Part shown: in pieces, positions 8,170 to 16,148 of the stretch
Layout of the letters: the number at the start of each line of letters is the position of its first letter
How positions within the stretch are numbered: the first letter of the stretch is position 1
Notes under the pieces: generated by a model
Databases searched by the model: none
The model's input: the letters and a program-made list of their open reading frames with translations, nothing else
What the model was told of the DNA's origin: nothing
Made by a program: the position numbers and the translations under genes
Origin: Amycolatopsis acidiphila
GTDB lineage: Bacteria; Actinomycetota; Actinomycetes; Mycobacteriales; Pseudonocardiaceae
Direction: 5' to 3'
DNA length: 64,000 nucleotides
NCBI RefSeq assembly: GCF_021391495.1
Contig: NZ_CP090063.1
Location: forward strand, 8,119,623 to 8,183,622

Positions 8170-9714
8170 GTGTCCAGCCCGACCGACCAAGCAGCCGAGC
8201 CCGTGCCGTCGTCACTGAGCCAGGGGCAGCGGATCGCGCCGACGCTCACCGAGCCGTTCGTCGCGGCCGCGAGCAGACCGGTCGGCGGGCCGCTGGGCGA
8301 GCACGCGGCGGTGGGCAGGCACTGGTTCTGGTCCCCGCAGCGGGTCGGCCTGGCGATGGCGACGCTCGCGCTGCTGCTGTGCTGGTTCGGCAAGGCCAGC
8401 TGCATCCAGCAGTACACCGACGACAACGGGCAGAACCAGCTCGACTGGCGGGCGGGCCGCCCGTACGTGGCGATGTGCTACTCCGACATCGTCCCGCTCT
8501 ACACCGCGGAACGGCTCGACCAGCCGGGCACCTTCCCGTACCGGACGAGCTGGGTCGACAACGAGGGCACGCCGAACGCGCACCTGCGGTACATGGAGTA
8601 CCCGGTGCTCACCGGCCTGTTCCAGTGGGTCGACGCCAAGCTGACCGCGGGCTGGGTGTCGATCTCGAACGCGGGCTGGCTGCCGGGTGCGCTCCCGGTG
8701 GCGGTCTACTTCAACATCACCGCGTTCTGGCTCGCGGTCGCCTGGCTGGTCACGGTCTGGGCGGTCGGCCGCACCGCCAACCGCAGACCGTGGGACATGG
8801 TGCTCGCGGCGATCTCCCCACTGGTGCTGGTGCACGCCTTCACCAACTTCGACACGCTCGCGACCGCGTTCGCCGCGACCGGCCTGCTGGCCTGGGCACG
8901 GCGAAAACCCGTGCTGGCCGGGGTGTTGCTCGGGCTCGGCGCGGCGGCGAAGCTCTACCCGCTGTTCCTGCTCGGGCCACTGCTCGTGTTGTGCCTGCGG
9001 GCGGGCAAGTTCCGCTACTGGGCCCGCACGGCCGGCGCGACGGTCGTCGTGTGGCTCGCGGTGAACCTGCCGGTCGCGTTCACGCTGAACGCGGGCTGGC
9101 GCGAGTTCTTCCGCCTCAACACCGAACGCGGGATGGACCCGGACTCCGTCTACAACGTCATCTCCTACTTCACCGGCTGGGCGGGCTTCGACGGTCCACT
9201 CCAGCCCGGGCAGACCCCGACGTGGCTCAACATCGTCAGCGGTGCGCTGTTCCTGATCTGCTGTGCGGGGATCGCGTACGTCGGTTTCGCGGCGCCCGTC
9301 CGGCCGCGACTGGCACAGCTGTGCTTCCTCGTGGTGGCGGCCTTCCTGGTGACGAACAAGGTGTGGAGCCCGCAGTACTCGCTGTGGCTGGTGCCGCTCG
9401 CGGTGCTCGCGATCCCGCGCTGGCGCCTGCTGCTCGGCTGGATGCTGCTCGACGCGCTCGTCTGGGCGCCGCGGATGTTCTACTACCTCGGCGTGGACCA
9501 CAAGGGACTGCCGGAGGACTGGTTCCTCAGCTTCGTCGTGGTGCGCGACCTGGCGGTGGTCGGGCTGTGCGTGCTGGTGATCCGCGAGATCTACCGCCCG
9601 GCGCTGGACAAGGTCCGCCTCTCCGGCGACGACGACCCCGCGGGCGGGGTGCTCGACGGCGCCCCCGACGTCTTCGCGATCAAGTCCCGGAACAGGTCGC
9701 TCGCGGTGCAGTGA
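8170..9714 (+). CDS. GT87 family membrane glycosyltransferase (Rv0051-like)
   Basis: This polytopic membrane protein has about 10-12 hydrophobic segments and belongs to the DUF2029/GT87 polyprenol-phosphate-sugar-dependent glycosyltransferases. Conserved features include the first external loop RYMEYPVLTGLFQWVD, the motif LVHAFTNFDTLATAFAATG, AAAKLYPLFLLGPL and VWSPQYSLWLVPL. The proposed start is GTG 8170, giving 514 residues, probably leaderless because a TAACAT box lies just upstream. ATG 8119 in the same frame is the alternative. It lies 68 bp after the PBP gene in the same order as mycobacteria. The acceptor is unknown; family members act in cell-envelope mannosylation. Confidence 0.85.
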   Translation: MSSPTDQAAEPVPSSLSQGQRIAPTLTEPFVAAASRPVGGPLGEHAAVGRHWFWSPQRVGLAMATLALLLCWFGKASCIQQYTDDNGQNQLDWRAGRPYVAMCYSDIVPLYTAERLDQPGTFPYRTSWVDNEGTPNAHLRYMEYPVLTGLFQWVDAKLTAGWVSISNAGWLPGALPVAVYFNITAFWLAVAWLVTVWAVGRTANRRPWDMVLAAISPLVLVHAFTNFDTLATAFAATGLLAWARRKPVLAGVLLGLGAAAKLYPLFLLGPLLVLCLRAGKFRYWARTAGATVVVWLAVNLPVAFTLNAGWREFFRLNTERGMDPDSVYNVISYFTGWAGFDGPLQPGQTPTWLNIVSGALFLICCAGIAYVGFAAPVRPRLAQLCFLVVAAFLVTNKVWSPQYSLWLVPLAVLAIPRWRLLLGWMLLDALVWAPRMFYYLGVDHKGLPEDWFLSFVVVRDLAVVGLCVLVIREIYRPALDKVRLSGDDDPAGGVLDGAPDVFAIKSRNRSLAVQ

Positions 9715-9721
9715 GCGGCGC

Positions 9722-10495
9722 TCAGCCGAGCGCTTCCCGCAGGTAGGCGATGTCGTCGGCCTGGCCGTCGGACGGCGTCTCGACGATGACGGGCGCCTGG
9801 GCCTCCTTCGCGACCGCGACCAGCACCTCGGGGTCGATCGTGCCGCCGCCGTGCACGACGTTCGCGTGCCGGTCGCGGGTGGAGCCGAACTCGTCGCGCG
9901 AGTTGTTCAGGTGCACGAGGTCGATCCGGCCGGTGATGGCCTTGACCTTCGCGACGATGCCGTCGAGCTCCCAGCCCGCGGCGAACGCGTGACAGGTGTC
10001 CAGGCAGAACCCGGCGCCGAGGTCGCCGACCACGTCCCACAGCCGGGCGAGCATGTCCAGGTGCCGGGCCATCGCCCCGTCGCCGCCGGCGGTGTTCTCG
10101 ATCAGGATCGGCACGCCGAACCCGCCCTCTTCGGCCTGGCGCTCGAACAGCTTGCCCCAGTTCAGCAGGCCCTGTTCGGGATCCTCCTCCTTGCGCACGT
10201 GCCCGCCGTGCACGATGAGCCCCTTCGCGCCGATCTCGCCCGCCGCCGCCGCGTGCTGCGCCACCGCCTTGCGCGAGGGGATGCGGATCCGGTTGTTCAT
10301 CGACGCCACGTTCACCACGTACGGCGAATGGATGAAGACCGCGACCCCGGCGGCCTCGATCTCGGCCGCGGACGGCGTGGGCACCGGCTTCTTCCAGCCC
10401 TGCGGATCGGCCAGGAAGAACTGCACGACCTCGGCGGCGCGCTCCTGGGCGGCGGACAACGGGTCGTCATCGCGGACATGGGCACCGATCTGCAT
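9722..10495 (-). CDS. nfo: Deoxyribonuclease IV (AP endonuclease)
   Basis: This 257-residue TIM-barrel AP endonuclease cleaves 5' of abasic sites in base-excision repair. Expected metal ligands are visible: H in FIHSPYVVN and LIVHGGH, E in ILIENTAGG, D and H in CLDTCHAF, H in LVHLNNSRDE, D and H in DRHANVVHGG, and E in VIVETP. The length is slightly below that of E. coli Nfo (about 280). It is transcribed against the preceding glycosyltransferase gene with only 7 bp between stops, and is divergent from the tandem exported proteins. Confidence 0.93.
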   Translation of the reverse strand: MQIGAHVRDDDPLSAAQERAAEVVQFFLADPQGWKKPVPTPSAAEIEAAGVAVFIHSPYVVNVASMNNRIRIPSRKAVAQHAAAAGEIGAKGLIVHGGHVRKEEDPEQGLLNWGKLFERQAEEGGFGVPILIENTAGGDGAMARHLDMLARLWDVVGDLGAGFCLDTCHAFAAGWELDGIVAKVKAITGRIDLVHLNNSRDEFGSTRDRHANVVHGGGTIDPEVLVAVAKEAQAPVIVETPSDGQADDIAYLREALG

Positions 10496-10611
10496 TCGGC
10501 GAGACTACAGCCGGAAACGACCGGGGTTAACGGCCACGCGTTAGGCCGGATGCAGTAGCGTGAACGCGGTCCGTTGGCGAGCGTGACACGCCGGAACCGG
10601 AGGGGGAAAAC

Positions 10612-11370
10612 ATGGGGAAGTTCGGCAGCAGAGTCCTCGCGCTCGGCTTCCTCATGGCCGCCTCGGCGGGTGTGGCACTGCCCGCCACCGCCCACGCGGA
10701 CCCCGATCCCGTTCTTTCCGGCGACTGCGCGAGCACCCTCGGCGCGGACGGCGGCAAGGCACTGACGATCGACGCGGGCGCCGCGGTCGACAAGCCGGGC
10801 GCACTGGCGGTCGGCACCGGCTCGGATTCCGCGAACGACCCGGCCGCGCACCTCGACGTCGCCGATGCGGCGAAGGCGCTGCACGTCAACAGCGTCCCCG
10901 GCACGGACGCCGTGCGAGTCCTCTGCGCCGACGCGCAGGGCGCGGTGAACAACCTGTCTGCCACCACGCAGACCCTCCTCGGCGGTGAGCCGGCGCCGGC
11001 CACGCCGCCCACCGGGCCCTCGCAGCCACCGACCACACCGGCACAGCCCGTGCCCGAGGCGCCCGACGGCCCGGACAGCTCGCCGGACCTCGGCGGCGTG
11101 CAGTTCCTGTCATTCCCGCTCGACGCGACCTCGCCGCTGTCGGTGTCGGACCTCTCGTCGCTCATCCCGCCGGTCTCGCTTCCCCCGGCCGCCGAGGGCG
11201 TCACCCCGCCCACCGGCACCACCCCCGCCGGCCAGGACTCCGGCAGCGCGCAGGCACTGCCCGCGTCGTCGGTCACCCCGGCCAGGCTGCCGCTGCTGCT
11301 CGCGGCGATCGCACTGGCCCTGGCCGGTGCCGCGCTGGCGCACACCTGGCTGCGTCGCAGGCCGCTCTGA
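10612..11370 (+). CDS. Exported membrane-anchored protein, tandem family member 1
   Basis: This 252-residue protein has a signal peptide (residues 1-29, cleavage near AHA-DP). A mature N-terminal domain carries two Cys (DCAST and LCADAQ), followed by a Pro/Thr-rich linker (PATPPTGPSQPPTTPAQP). It ends in a hydrophobic helix with an Arg-rich end (LPLLLAAIALALAGAALAHTW). ATG 10612 has an upstream purine-rich GGAGGGGG SD. It shares its architecture with the next two genes: signal peptide, two Cys, low-complexity linker, C-terminal anchor. I do not recognise the family. It is most likely displayed on the outer face of the membrane. Confidence 0.75.
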   Translation: MGKFGSRVLALGFLMAASAGVALPATAHADPDPVLSGDCASTLGADGGKALTIDAGAAVDKPGALAVGTGSDSANDPAAHLDVADAAKALHVNSVPGTDAVRVLCADAQGAVNNLSATTQTLLGGEPAPATPPTGPSQPPTTPAQPVPEAPDGPDSSPDLGGVQFLSFPLDATSPLSVSDLSSLIPPVSLPPAAEGVTPPTGTTPAGQDSGSAQALPASSVTPARLPLLLAAIALALAGAALAHTWLRRRPL

Positions 11371-11450
11371 AAATTCGCCGCCGTGCGCCCGTCACTCCGC
11401 TGGGTTACCGTCGTTATCTCAGTGAGTGATGTCGTCACTGGAGGGCACGG

Positions 11451-12317
11451 ATGCAGGGTCGAACGCGCAAGGTCGCGGCGGTCGGGGCGGCCGCCTTCGT
11501 ACTGGCCGGATCGGCGGTTCTGGCCACTCCCGGCACGGCGGGCGCGGCGGAGACCATCACCGCGAAATGCGGCGACACGGTGACCGCGCACCCCGGCGAC
11601 ACGATCAAGAGCCCGCTCGGCCTGCAGACGGTGACCGACGGTCTCACCTCGATCGTCGGCGGGCTGCTGTCCGGGCTGTGCAAGATCACGGTCAACGTCG
11701 TGGACACCGTGGTCGCGCCCGTCCCCGTGGTCGGCCCGCCGGCCGCCGGTGCCATCGACAAGACGGTCGCGGGCGCCACGAACGGCACGACCTCGGCGAT
11801 CCAGGGGGCCGCCGGCAGGCCGGCCGGCGGCAACCAGCAGCCGGCGCAGCAGAACCCGCCGAGCGGCGGGTCCGCCCAGTCCGGTCCCGGCAGCAGCCCG
11901 GGCAACCAGGGCGCGAACCTGGGAAACCTGATCCCCGGTTCCAGCAGCCCGGTCCTCGGCGGCGGCGACCCGGGGATGTTCAGCCTGCTGCCCTTCGGCT
12001 CCACCGGTTACGCGCCGATGCGCGACTACAGCAACATCCCCTACGCGCTGGCCGGGCTGTTCGCCCCGTCGCCCGGCGTCCGCTACGGCGGGCAGATCCC
12101 GGGTTACGCGCCGGAGGTCGGCGCACTCGGCGACGACGGATCGAGCCAGCAGGGCAAGGGCGTGCAGAACGCCGGTCAGGCCGAGGCCCTGCCCAGCGAC
12201 GGCGGCACCGGGCTGCCCGGTGACGTCGGGCTGCCGATGCTGATCGCGGTGCTGGCGCTCTCCGGTGTCAGCGCGGCTCTGGTACGCACCTGGGTTCTCC
12301 GGGGAGGTTCGGCATAG
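11451..12317 (+). CDS. Exported membrane-anchored protein, tandem family member 2
   Basis: This is a 288-residue protein with an N-terminal signal peptide (cleavage near GAA-ET) and two Cys in the mature N-domain (AKCGD and GLCKIT). A Gly/Pro/Gln/Ser linker follows. Then comes a segment shared with the third gene: RDYSNIPYALAGLF, then PGVRYGG. The C-terminal helix LPMLIAVLALSGVSAALVRT is followed by WVLRGG. An SD-like GGAGGG precedes ATG 11451. The helix is nearly identical to that of member 3, so these arose by tandem duplication. The function is unknown. Confidence 0.75.
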   Translation: MQGRTRKVAAVGAAAFVLAGSAVLATPGTAGAAETITAKCGDTVTAHPGDTIKSPLGLQTVTDGLTSIVGGLLSGLCKITVNVVDTVVAPVPVVGPPAAGAIDKTVAGATNGTTSAIQGAAGRPAGGNQQPAQQNPPSGGSAQSGPGSSPGNQGANLGNLIPGSSSPVLGGGDPGMFSLLPFGSTGYAPMRDYSNIPYALAGLFAPSPGVRYGGQIPGYAPEVGALGDDGSSQQGKGVQNAGQAEALPSDGGTGLPGDVGLPMLIAVLALSGVSAALVRTWVLRGGSA

Positions 12318-12438
12318 GACAGCGGTGCGAAGCGTCTCCCGTGCGGCGGGGGCGGGAAAGCGGCTGGCCTAGTATCTTCGTGGCCTGCTTTTCGTTGTCC
12401 CCGTGGATGACGCCTGCGACCACTGAGGAGAAGCACCC

Positions 12439-13314
12439 GTGCGGATGCCAACGCGGACCGACCTGACCAGGACGACGCGACGGATGCTCACCGCCGGCGC
12501 GCTCGCGGCGCTCTTCGGCGGAGCCCTGTTCACCGGCACCGCGTCCGCCAGCACCGTGCTCGCCCAGGGCTGCACGGGCAGCGTCGTCGGCAACATCGGC
12601 GACCAGATCGCCGTGCAGGGCAAGGACCTCGCGGACCTGGTGCGCACCGGGGCCAAGGAGCAGGAGGTCTTCCTCCACCTCAACGGCGTCGACCCGGACG
12701 GGCTCGCGGACACGATCACCAAGCAGGGCGCGCTCGCCGTCGGCGCGGTCCCCAACGCGGCCACCGGCACCATCACCGGGCAGAACGTCGCCGCCGCCGT
12801 GTCGCAGGCGCTGCAGAACGCGAGCGGGCTCGGGGTGACCTCGGACCAGAAGCAGAAGACGCTGAACTCGATCGGCACGAAGGTCGCCGGCAACTGCGGC
12901 ATGACCACCTACGCGGGCAACTACTCGGCGGCCACCGCGCTGCCGTCCGGCGGTGCCGGCGGCACGATGCCGGTGCCGGGCGGCACGCTGCCCGGTACGA
13001 CCCTGCCGGGCACCGGTACGGCGACCGCGCCGCCGCGCGACTACGGCAACATCCCCGCCGCGGTGCCCGGGATCGCCGTGTCCCCCGGTGCGCGCTACCC
13101 GGCGGGTGCGCCGATCGCCGGGCTGCCGAGCCCGGAGCTCCTCGGCGGCAACTCGGCCGGTCAGACCGACGTGCGCAACACCGGCAACGCCGACGCGCTG
13201 GCCGCCGAACCGTCGTCGAACACGGTGCAGCTGCCCATGCTGCTGGCTGTCGTCGCGCTCGCCGGCGTGAGCGCCGCGCTGGTCCGGACCTGGGTGCTGC
13301 GAAAACTGTCGTAG
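12439..13314 (+). CDS. Exported membrane-anchored protein, tandem family member 3
   Basis: This is a 291-residue protein; GTG 12439 and ATG 12445 are both served by GAGGAGAAG. The signal peptide ends near ASA-ST. The mature domain has two Cys (QGCTGS and GNCGMT). A Gly/Thr/Pro linker leads to RDYGNIPAAVPGIAVSPGARYP and the C-terminal anchor LPMLLAVVALAGVSAALVRT. The anchor helix and the R-D-Y-x-N-I-P block match member 2. It is located directly before the rpsF leader. The function is unknown; cell-surface display is inferred. Confidence 0.75.
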   Translation: MRMPTRTDLTRTTRRMLTAGALAALFGGALFTGTASASTVLAQGCTGSVVGNIGDQIAVQGKDLADLVRTGAKEQEVFLHLNGVDPDGLADTITKQGALAVGAVPNAATGTITGQNVAAAVSQALQNASGLGVTSDQKQKTLNSIGTKVAGNCGMTTYAGNYSAATALPSGGAGGTMPVPGGTLPGTTLPGTGTATAPPRDYGNIPAAVPGIAVSPGARYPAGAPIAGLPSPELLGGNSAGQTDVRNTGNADALAAEPSSNTVQLPMLLAVVALAGVSAALVRTWVLRKLS

Positions 13315-13341
13315 CGGCCGGTTACGCTTGTGGGGACAAAC

Positions 13342-13383
13342 CCTCCTGCCACGGACAGTCCGTGGCCGCGAGCCCACAGGAGG
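13342..13383 (+). promoter_or_regulatory. rpsF leader: SD-sequestering S6:S18-type RNA structure
   Basis: CCTCCTG (13342-13348) is the exact complement of CAGGAGG (13377-13383), which contains the rpsF Shine-Dalgarno sequence. Between them, GCCACGGAC (13348-13356) and GTCCGTGGC (13358-13366) form a 9-bp hairpin, leaving an unpaired CCGCGAGCCCA on the 3' side. Known bacterial rpsF leaders bind the S6:S18 heterodimer through a CCG element, and both proteins are encoded in this operon. Autoregulation through SD sequestration is therefore likely but inferred. Confidence 0.65.
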
Positions 13384-13392
13384 TGAGTGGTT

Positions 13393-13716
13393 GTGTCACG
13401 CCATTACGAGGTAATGGTCATCCTCGATCCCACGCTCGACGAGCGCACGGTCGCCCCGACGCTGGACACGTTCCTCAACGTGATCCGCACGTCCGGCGGC
13501 AGTGTGGAGAAGGTCGACGTGTGGGGCCGGCGGCGGCTGTCCTACGAGATCAAGAAGCACGCCGAGGGCATCTACGCCCTGCTCGACGTGAACTCCGAGC
13601 CCGACGCGGTGAAGGAGCTCGACCGGCAGCTGTCCCTGCAGGAGAACATCCTGCGCACCAAGGTCGTGCGCAAGGTCGCTCCGCGCAAGGCCGCCAAGGT
13701 CGCGGCGAAGGCCTGA
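13393..13716 (+). CDS. rpsF: 30S ribosomal protein S6
   Basis: This is a 107-residue S6 protein of normal length, beginning [19 protein letters not shown] and containing [23 protein letters not shown] 13393 is preferred over GTG 13387 because the AGGAGGT SD ends at 13384, which leaves normal spacing only for the later start. It is first gene of the rpsF-ssb-rpsR-rplI operon, in the same order as most actinobacteria. Its translation is likely controlled by the preceding leader hairpin. Confidence 0.97.
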   Translation: MSRHYEVMVILDPTLDERTVAPTLDTFLNVIRTSGGSVEKVDVWGRRRLSYEIKKHAEGIYALLDVNSEPDAVKELDRQLSLQENILRTKVVRKVAPRKAAKVAAKA

Positions 13717-13723
13717 GGCGACC

Positions 13724-14218
13724 ATGGCCGGAGACACCGTCATCACCGTGGTCGGCAACCTGACCGCCGACCCCGAGCTGCGCTTCACCCCGTCCGGAGC
13801 AGCGGTCGCGAACTTCACCGTGGCCTCCACCCCGCGCACCTTCGACCGCGCCAGCGGTGAATGGAAGGACGGCGAGGCGCTGTTCCTGCGCTGCAACATC
13901 TGGCGCCAGGCCGCGGAGAACGTGGCCGAGAGCCTGACCCGCGGCGCGCGCGTCGTGGTGCAGGGCCGGCTCAAGCAGCGGTCGTTCGAGACCAAGGAAG
14001 GCGAGAAGCGGACCGTCGTCGAGCTCGAGGTCGACGAGATCGGCCCCTCGCTGCGCTACGCCACCGCCAAGGTGAACAAGGTCAGCCGCGGCACCGGTGG
14101 TGGTGGCGGCGGTTACGGCGGCGGCAGCGGTAGCGGCGCGCCGGCGGACGACCCGTGGGGTTCGGCCCCGCCTGCCGGGGGCGGCGGCGGCGGTTTCGCG
14201 GACGAGCCCCCCTTCTAA
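13724..14218 (+). CDS. ssb: Single-stranded DNA-binding protein
   Basis: This 164-residue SSB has an N-terminal OB fold (residues 1-110: VIGN-type start [20 protein letters not shown], then [17 protein letters not shown]). A Gly-rich flexible linker ([14 protein letters not shown]) and the acidic C-terminal tip DEPPF follow; the tip docks partner proteins. It lies 7 bp after rpsF, so it is co-transcribed. It protects ssDNA during replication and repair, and is the main housekeeping SSB by position. Confidence 0.97.
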   Translation: MAGDTVITVVGNLTADPELRFTPSGAAVANFTVASTPRTFDRASGEWKDGEALFLRCNIWRQAAENVAESLTRGARVVVQGRLKQRSFETKEGEKRTVVELEVDEIGPSLRYATAKVNKVSRGTGGGGGGYGGGSGSGAPADDPWGSAPPAGGGGGGFADEPPF

Positions 14219-14254
14219 CCAACCACTCTTTCGGAATTACCAGGAGCACCCACC

Positions 14255-14503
14255 GTGGCCAAGCCACCCATTCGCAAGCCCAAGAAGAAGGTCTGTGTGT
14301 TCTGCAAGGCGGAGCAGAAGGGCCGCCCGGAGACCATCGACTACAAGGACACCAACCTGCTGCGGAAGTACATCTCCGACCGCGGCAAGATCCGTGCCCG
14401 CCGGGTGACCGGCAACTGCAGCCAGCATCAGCGTGACATCGCCATCGCGGTCAAGAACTCCCGCGAGATGGCGCTGCTGCCCTACACCTCGACCGCGCGC
14501 TAA
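14255..14503 (+). CDS. rpsR: 30S ribosomal protein S18 (zinc-binding type)
   Basis: This is an 82-residue S18 starting at GTG 14255. It keeps the CVFC pair near the N-terminus plus the later GNCSQHQ cysteine and histidine. It is thus the zinc-binding (C+) form, comparable to mycobacterial rpsR1 and not the zinc-independent paralogue made under zinc starvation. It is third in the operon; S18 together with S6 is the expected ligand of the rpsF leader. Confidence 0.96.
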   Translation: MAKPPIRKPKKKVCVFCKAEQKGRPETIDYKDTNLLRKYISDRGKIRARRVTGNCSQHQRDIAIAVKNSREMALLPYTSTAR

Positions 14504-14516
14504 GGGAGGCACGTCA

Positions 14517-14975
14517 ATGGCGAAGATCATTCTGACCACCGACGTCGCCAACCTCGGTGGCCCCGGCGACATCGTCGAGGTCAAGGACGGTTACGCGCGC
14601 AACTACCTGCTCCCGCGGGGCTACGCCATCCAGGCGTCCAAGGGTGCGGAGAAGAACGTGCAGACCATCCGCCGCACCCAGGAGTCGCGCCGGATCCGGG
14701 ACCTGGACCACGCCAAGGAGATCAAGAACGCCCTGGAGCAGCTCGGCACCGTCGAGCTGACCGCCAAGGCCGCCGAGGGCTCCAAGAAGCTGTTCGGTTC
14801 GGTGACCACCGGCGACATCGCCGCGGCGATCAAGGCCGCCGGCGGCCCGCTGCTGGACAAGCGCATCCTCGAGACCGACGGGCACATCAAGACCGTCGGC
14901 AAGCACCAGGTCACCGCCCGTCTGCACCCGAACGTGCAGGCCGCGGTGCGGCTCGAGATCAAGGCCGTTCAGTAA
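14517..14975 (+). CDS. rplI: 50S ribosomal protein L9
   Basis: This is a 152-residue L9 beginning AKIILTTDVANLGGPGDIVEV, with the N-domain signature GYARNYLLPRGYA, the long connecting helix (residues 45-75) and a C-terminal domain with DGHIKTVGKHQV. ATG 14517 follows a GGGAGG SD. It is last gene of the operon, followed by a strong terminator. Confidence 0.97.
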   Translation: MAKIILTTDVANLGGPGDIVEVKDGYARNYLLPRGYAIQASKGAEKNVQTIRRTQESRRIRDLDHAKEIKNALEQLGTVELTAKAAEGSKKLFGSVTTGDIAAAIKAAGGPLLDKRILETDGHIKTVGKHQVTARLHPNVQAAVRLEIKAVQ

Positions 14976-14990
14976 GTTTTCCCGGTAGCG

Positions 14991-15025
14991 AAAAGCCCCC
15001 TTTCGATGTCCGAAAGGGGGCTTTT
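14991..15025 (+). terminator. Strong terminator after rplI
   Basis: AAAAGCCCCCTTTCG (14991-15005) pairs perfectly with CGAAAGGGGGCTTTT (15011-15025) around a 5-nt loop, 15 nt after the rplI stop. The run of Ts at the 3' arm makes it a canonical intrinsic terminator. It closes the ribosomal operon and isolates the following ESX-type module. Confidence 0.92.
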
Positions 15026-15123
15026 CCCTTTCGCATACGGGAACCGGCGGGCCTGCGCTAGCATCCAAGTTGCTGATCTCGCACGGTGTGGGGACGCGGG
15101 ACGTAGCGAAGGGGATTGCCGCC

Positions 15124-15534
15124 ATGACGCAGCCAAACTCGGCCAACGCGCCAGTGGACACGCTGACCTCCGTACCACCGCCGGCCCCCATCCAGGTGGG
15201 CAGCAACGGCAGCCCCGGCGGCTACAAGTTCGACCCGGACCAGGTCCAGGGCGTCATCAACAAGTGGCAGACGCTGCTGGACGGCGTCAAGCAGGACATC
15301 CAGCAAGCCAACATCATCTCTGGCGTACGCGCGCCGGGGCAGGAGTTCGCGAGCGGCGATTTCATCCAGAAGGGCGCCGGCCCTTCCGGTGACACGCTGC
15401 TCCAGCAGCACGAACGCATGCGCACGTACATCGAGCAGTACATCCAGGCGTTGCAGCAGGCGAGCGGGAAGATCGCGCAGTCCGAAGACGACGCACGGCA
15501 GACGGCCGCGCAGCAGGGACGGGAAATCGTATGA
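15124..15534 (+). CDS. Small ESX-type (PE/WXG100-like) secreted protein candidate
   Basis: This is a 136-residue protein without signal peptide or membrane helix. ATG 15124 has AAGGGG upstream. It is largely helical, with a helix around DQVQGVINKWQTLLDGVKQD (residues 40-60) and a second long amphipathic helix HERMRTYIEQYIQALQQASG (about residues 98-117). This two-helix pattern fits small type VII secretion substrates. The first gene of a four-gene set ending in espG, it overlaps the next gene by 4 bp (ATGA). The assignment rests on fold impression and context; I see no strict YxxxD/E signal. Confidence 0.6.
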   Translation: MTQPNSANAPVDTLTSVPPPAPIQVGSNGSPGGYKFDPDQVQGVINKWQTLLDGVKQDIQQANIISGVRAPGQEFASGDFIQKGAGPSGDTLLQQHERMRTYIEQYIQALQQASGKIAQSEDDARQTAAQQGREIV

Positions 15535-16142
15535 GCAAGACCCGGGCCTTCCAGCTCGGCGCGGCCGCGCTGGTGGCCGCCGGTGTGCTGTCCGCGTGCT
15601 CCGGCGGCGGAGGCAGTGCGGGCAGCATCCCTCCCGCCACATCCGCTTCGAGCGCCGCTTCGTCGAGCAGCTCGGGTGGTGGCCTCGCGCCCTCGGTTGC
15701 CAACCCGCTGCCGACCGACGCGATCGTGGCGAACCCGTGCAGCGCGCTGTCCGCCGCTCAAGTGACCCAGATCGGGCTGACCGGCTCCGGTGACCTCTCC
15801 CACCACGATGTGGGCCCCACCTGCGAGTGGAAGTCCGCCACTTCTTCGCTGAACTCGGTGTACATCGCACCGGTGACGGCGGACAAGAACGGGCTGAGCG
15901 ACGTCTACGCCACCCGGCAGAACGACAAGTACTTCGAGCCGACGACCGTCAGCGGCTACCCGGCTGTCTATGCGGGCGTCTCGGACCGCTCCGACGGCGA
16001 CTGCTCGCTGTGGGTCGGCGTCACCGACCAGCTCACGATCAACGTGCAGGCCCAGATCGGCAGCGGTCCCAACAAGTCCAACCCGTGTCCGGTGGCCGAG
16101 CGTGTGGCCACGGCGATGGTGCAACATCTGCAGGGCTCATAG
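15531..16142 (+). CDS. DUF3558 family lipoprotein
   Basis: This is a 203-residue lipoprotein. Its lipobox is GVLSAC (Cys near residue 23), after a charged n-region and hydrophobic core. A Ser/Gly-rich linker follows, then the DUF3558-like domain beginning NPCSALSAAQVTQIGL, with further Cys in PTCEWKS, GDCSLWVG and NPCPVAERVA that could form two disulfides. DUF3558 lipoproteins are common in Pseudonocardiaceae and often sit beside ESX-type genes. It is translationally coupled to the upstream gene. It should be anchored on the outer face of the membrane; the molecular role is unknown. Confidence 0.82.
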   Translation: MSKTRAFQLGAAALVAAGVLSACSGGGGSAGSIPPATSASSAASSSSSGGGLAPSVANPLPTDAIVANPCSALSAAQVTQIGLTGSGDLSHHDVGPTCEWKSATSSLNSVYIAPVTADKNGLSDVYATRQNDKYFEPTTVSGYPAVYAGVSDRSDGDCSLWVGVTDQLTINVQAQIGSGPNKSNPCPVAERVATAMVQHLQGS

Positions 16143-16148
16143 GAGGGG

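Noticed and set aside
5384..8215. Open frame of 943 codons on the minus strand opposite the PBP gene
   Set aside because: It is antisense to ponA1, which has all class A PBP motifs; the composition (Arg, His, Val-rich) is that of a GC-rich shadow frame.
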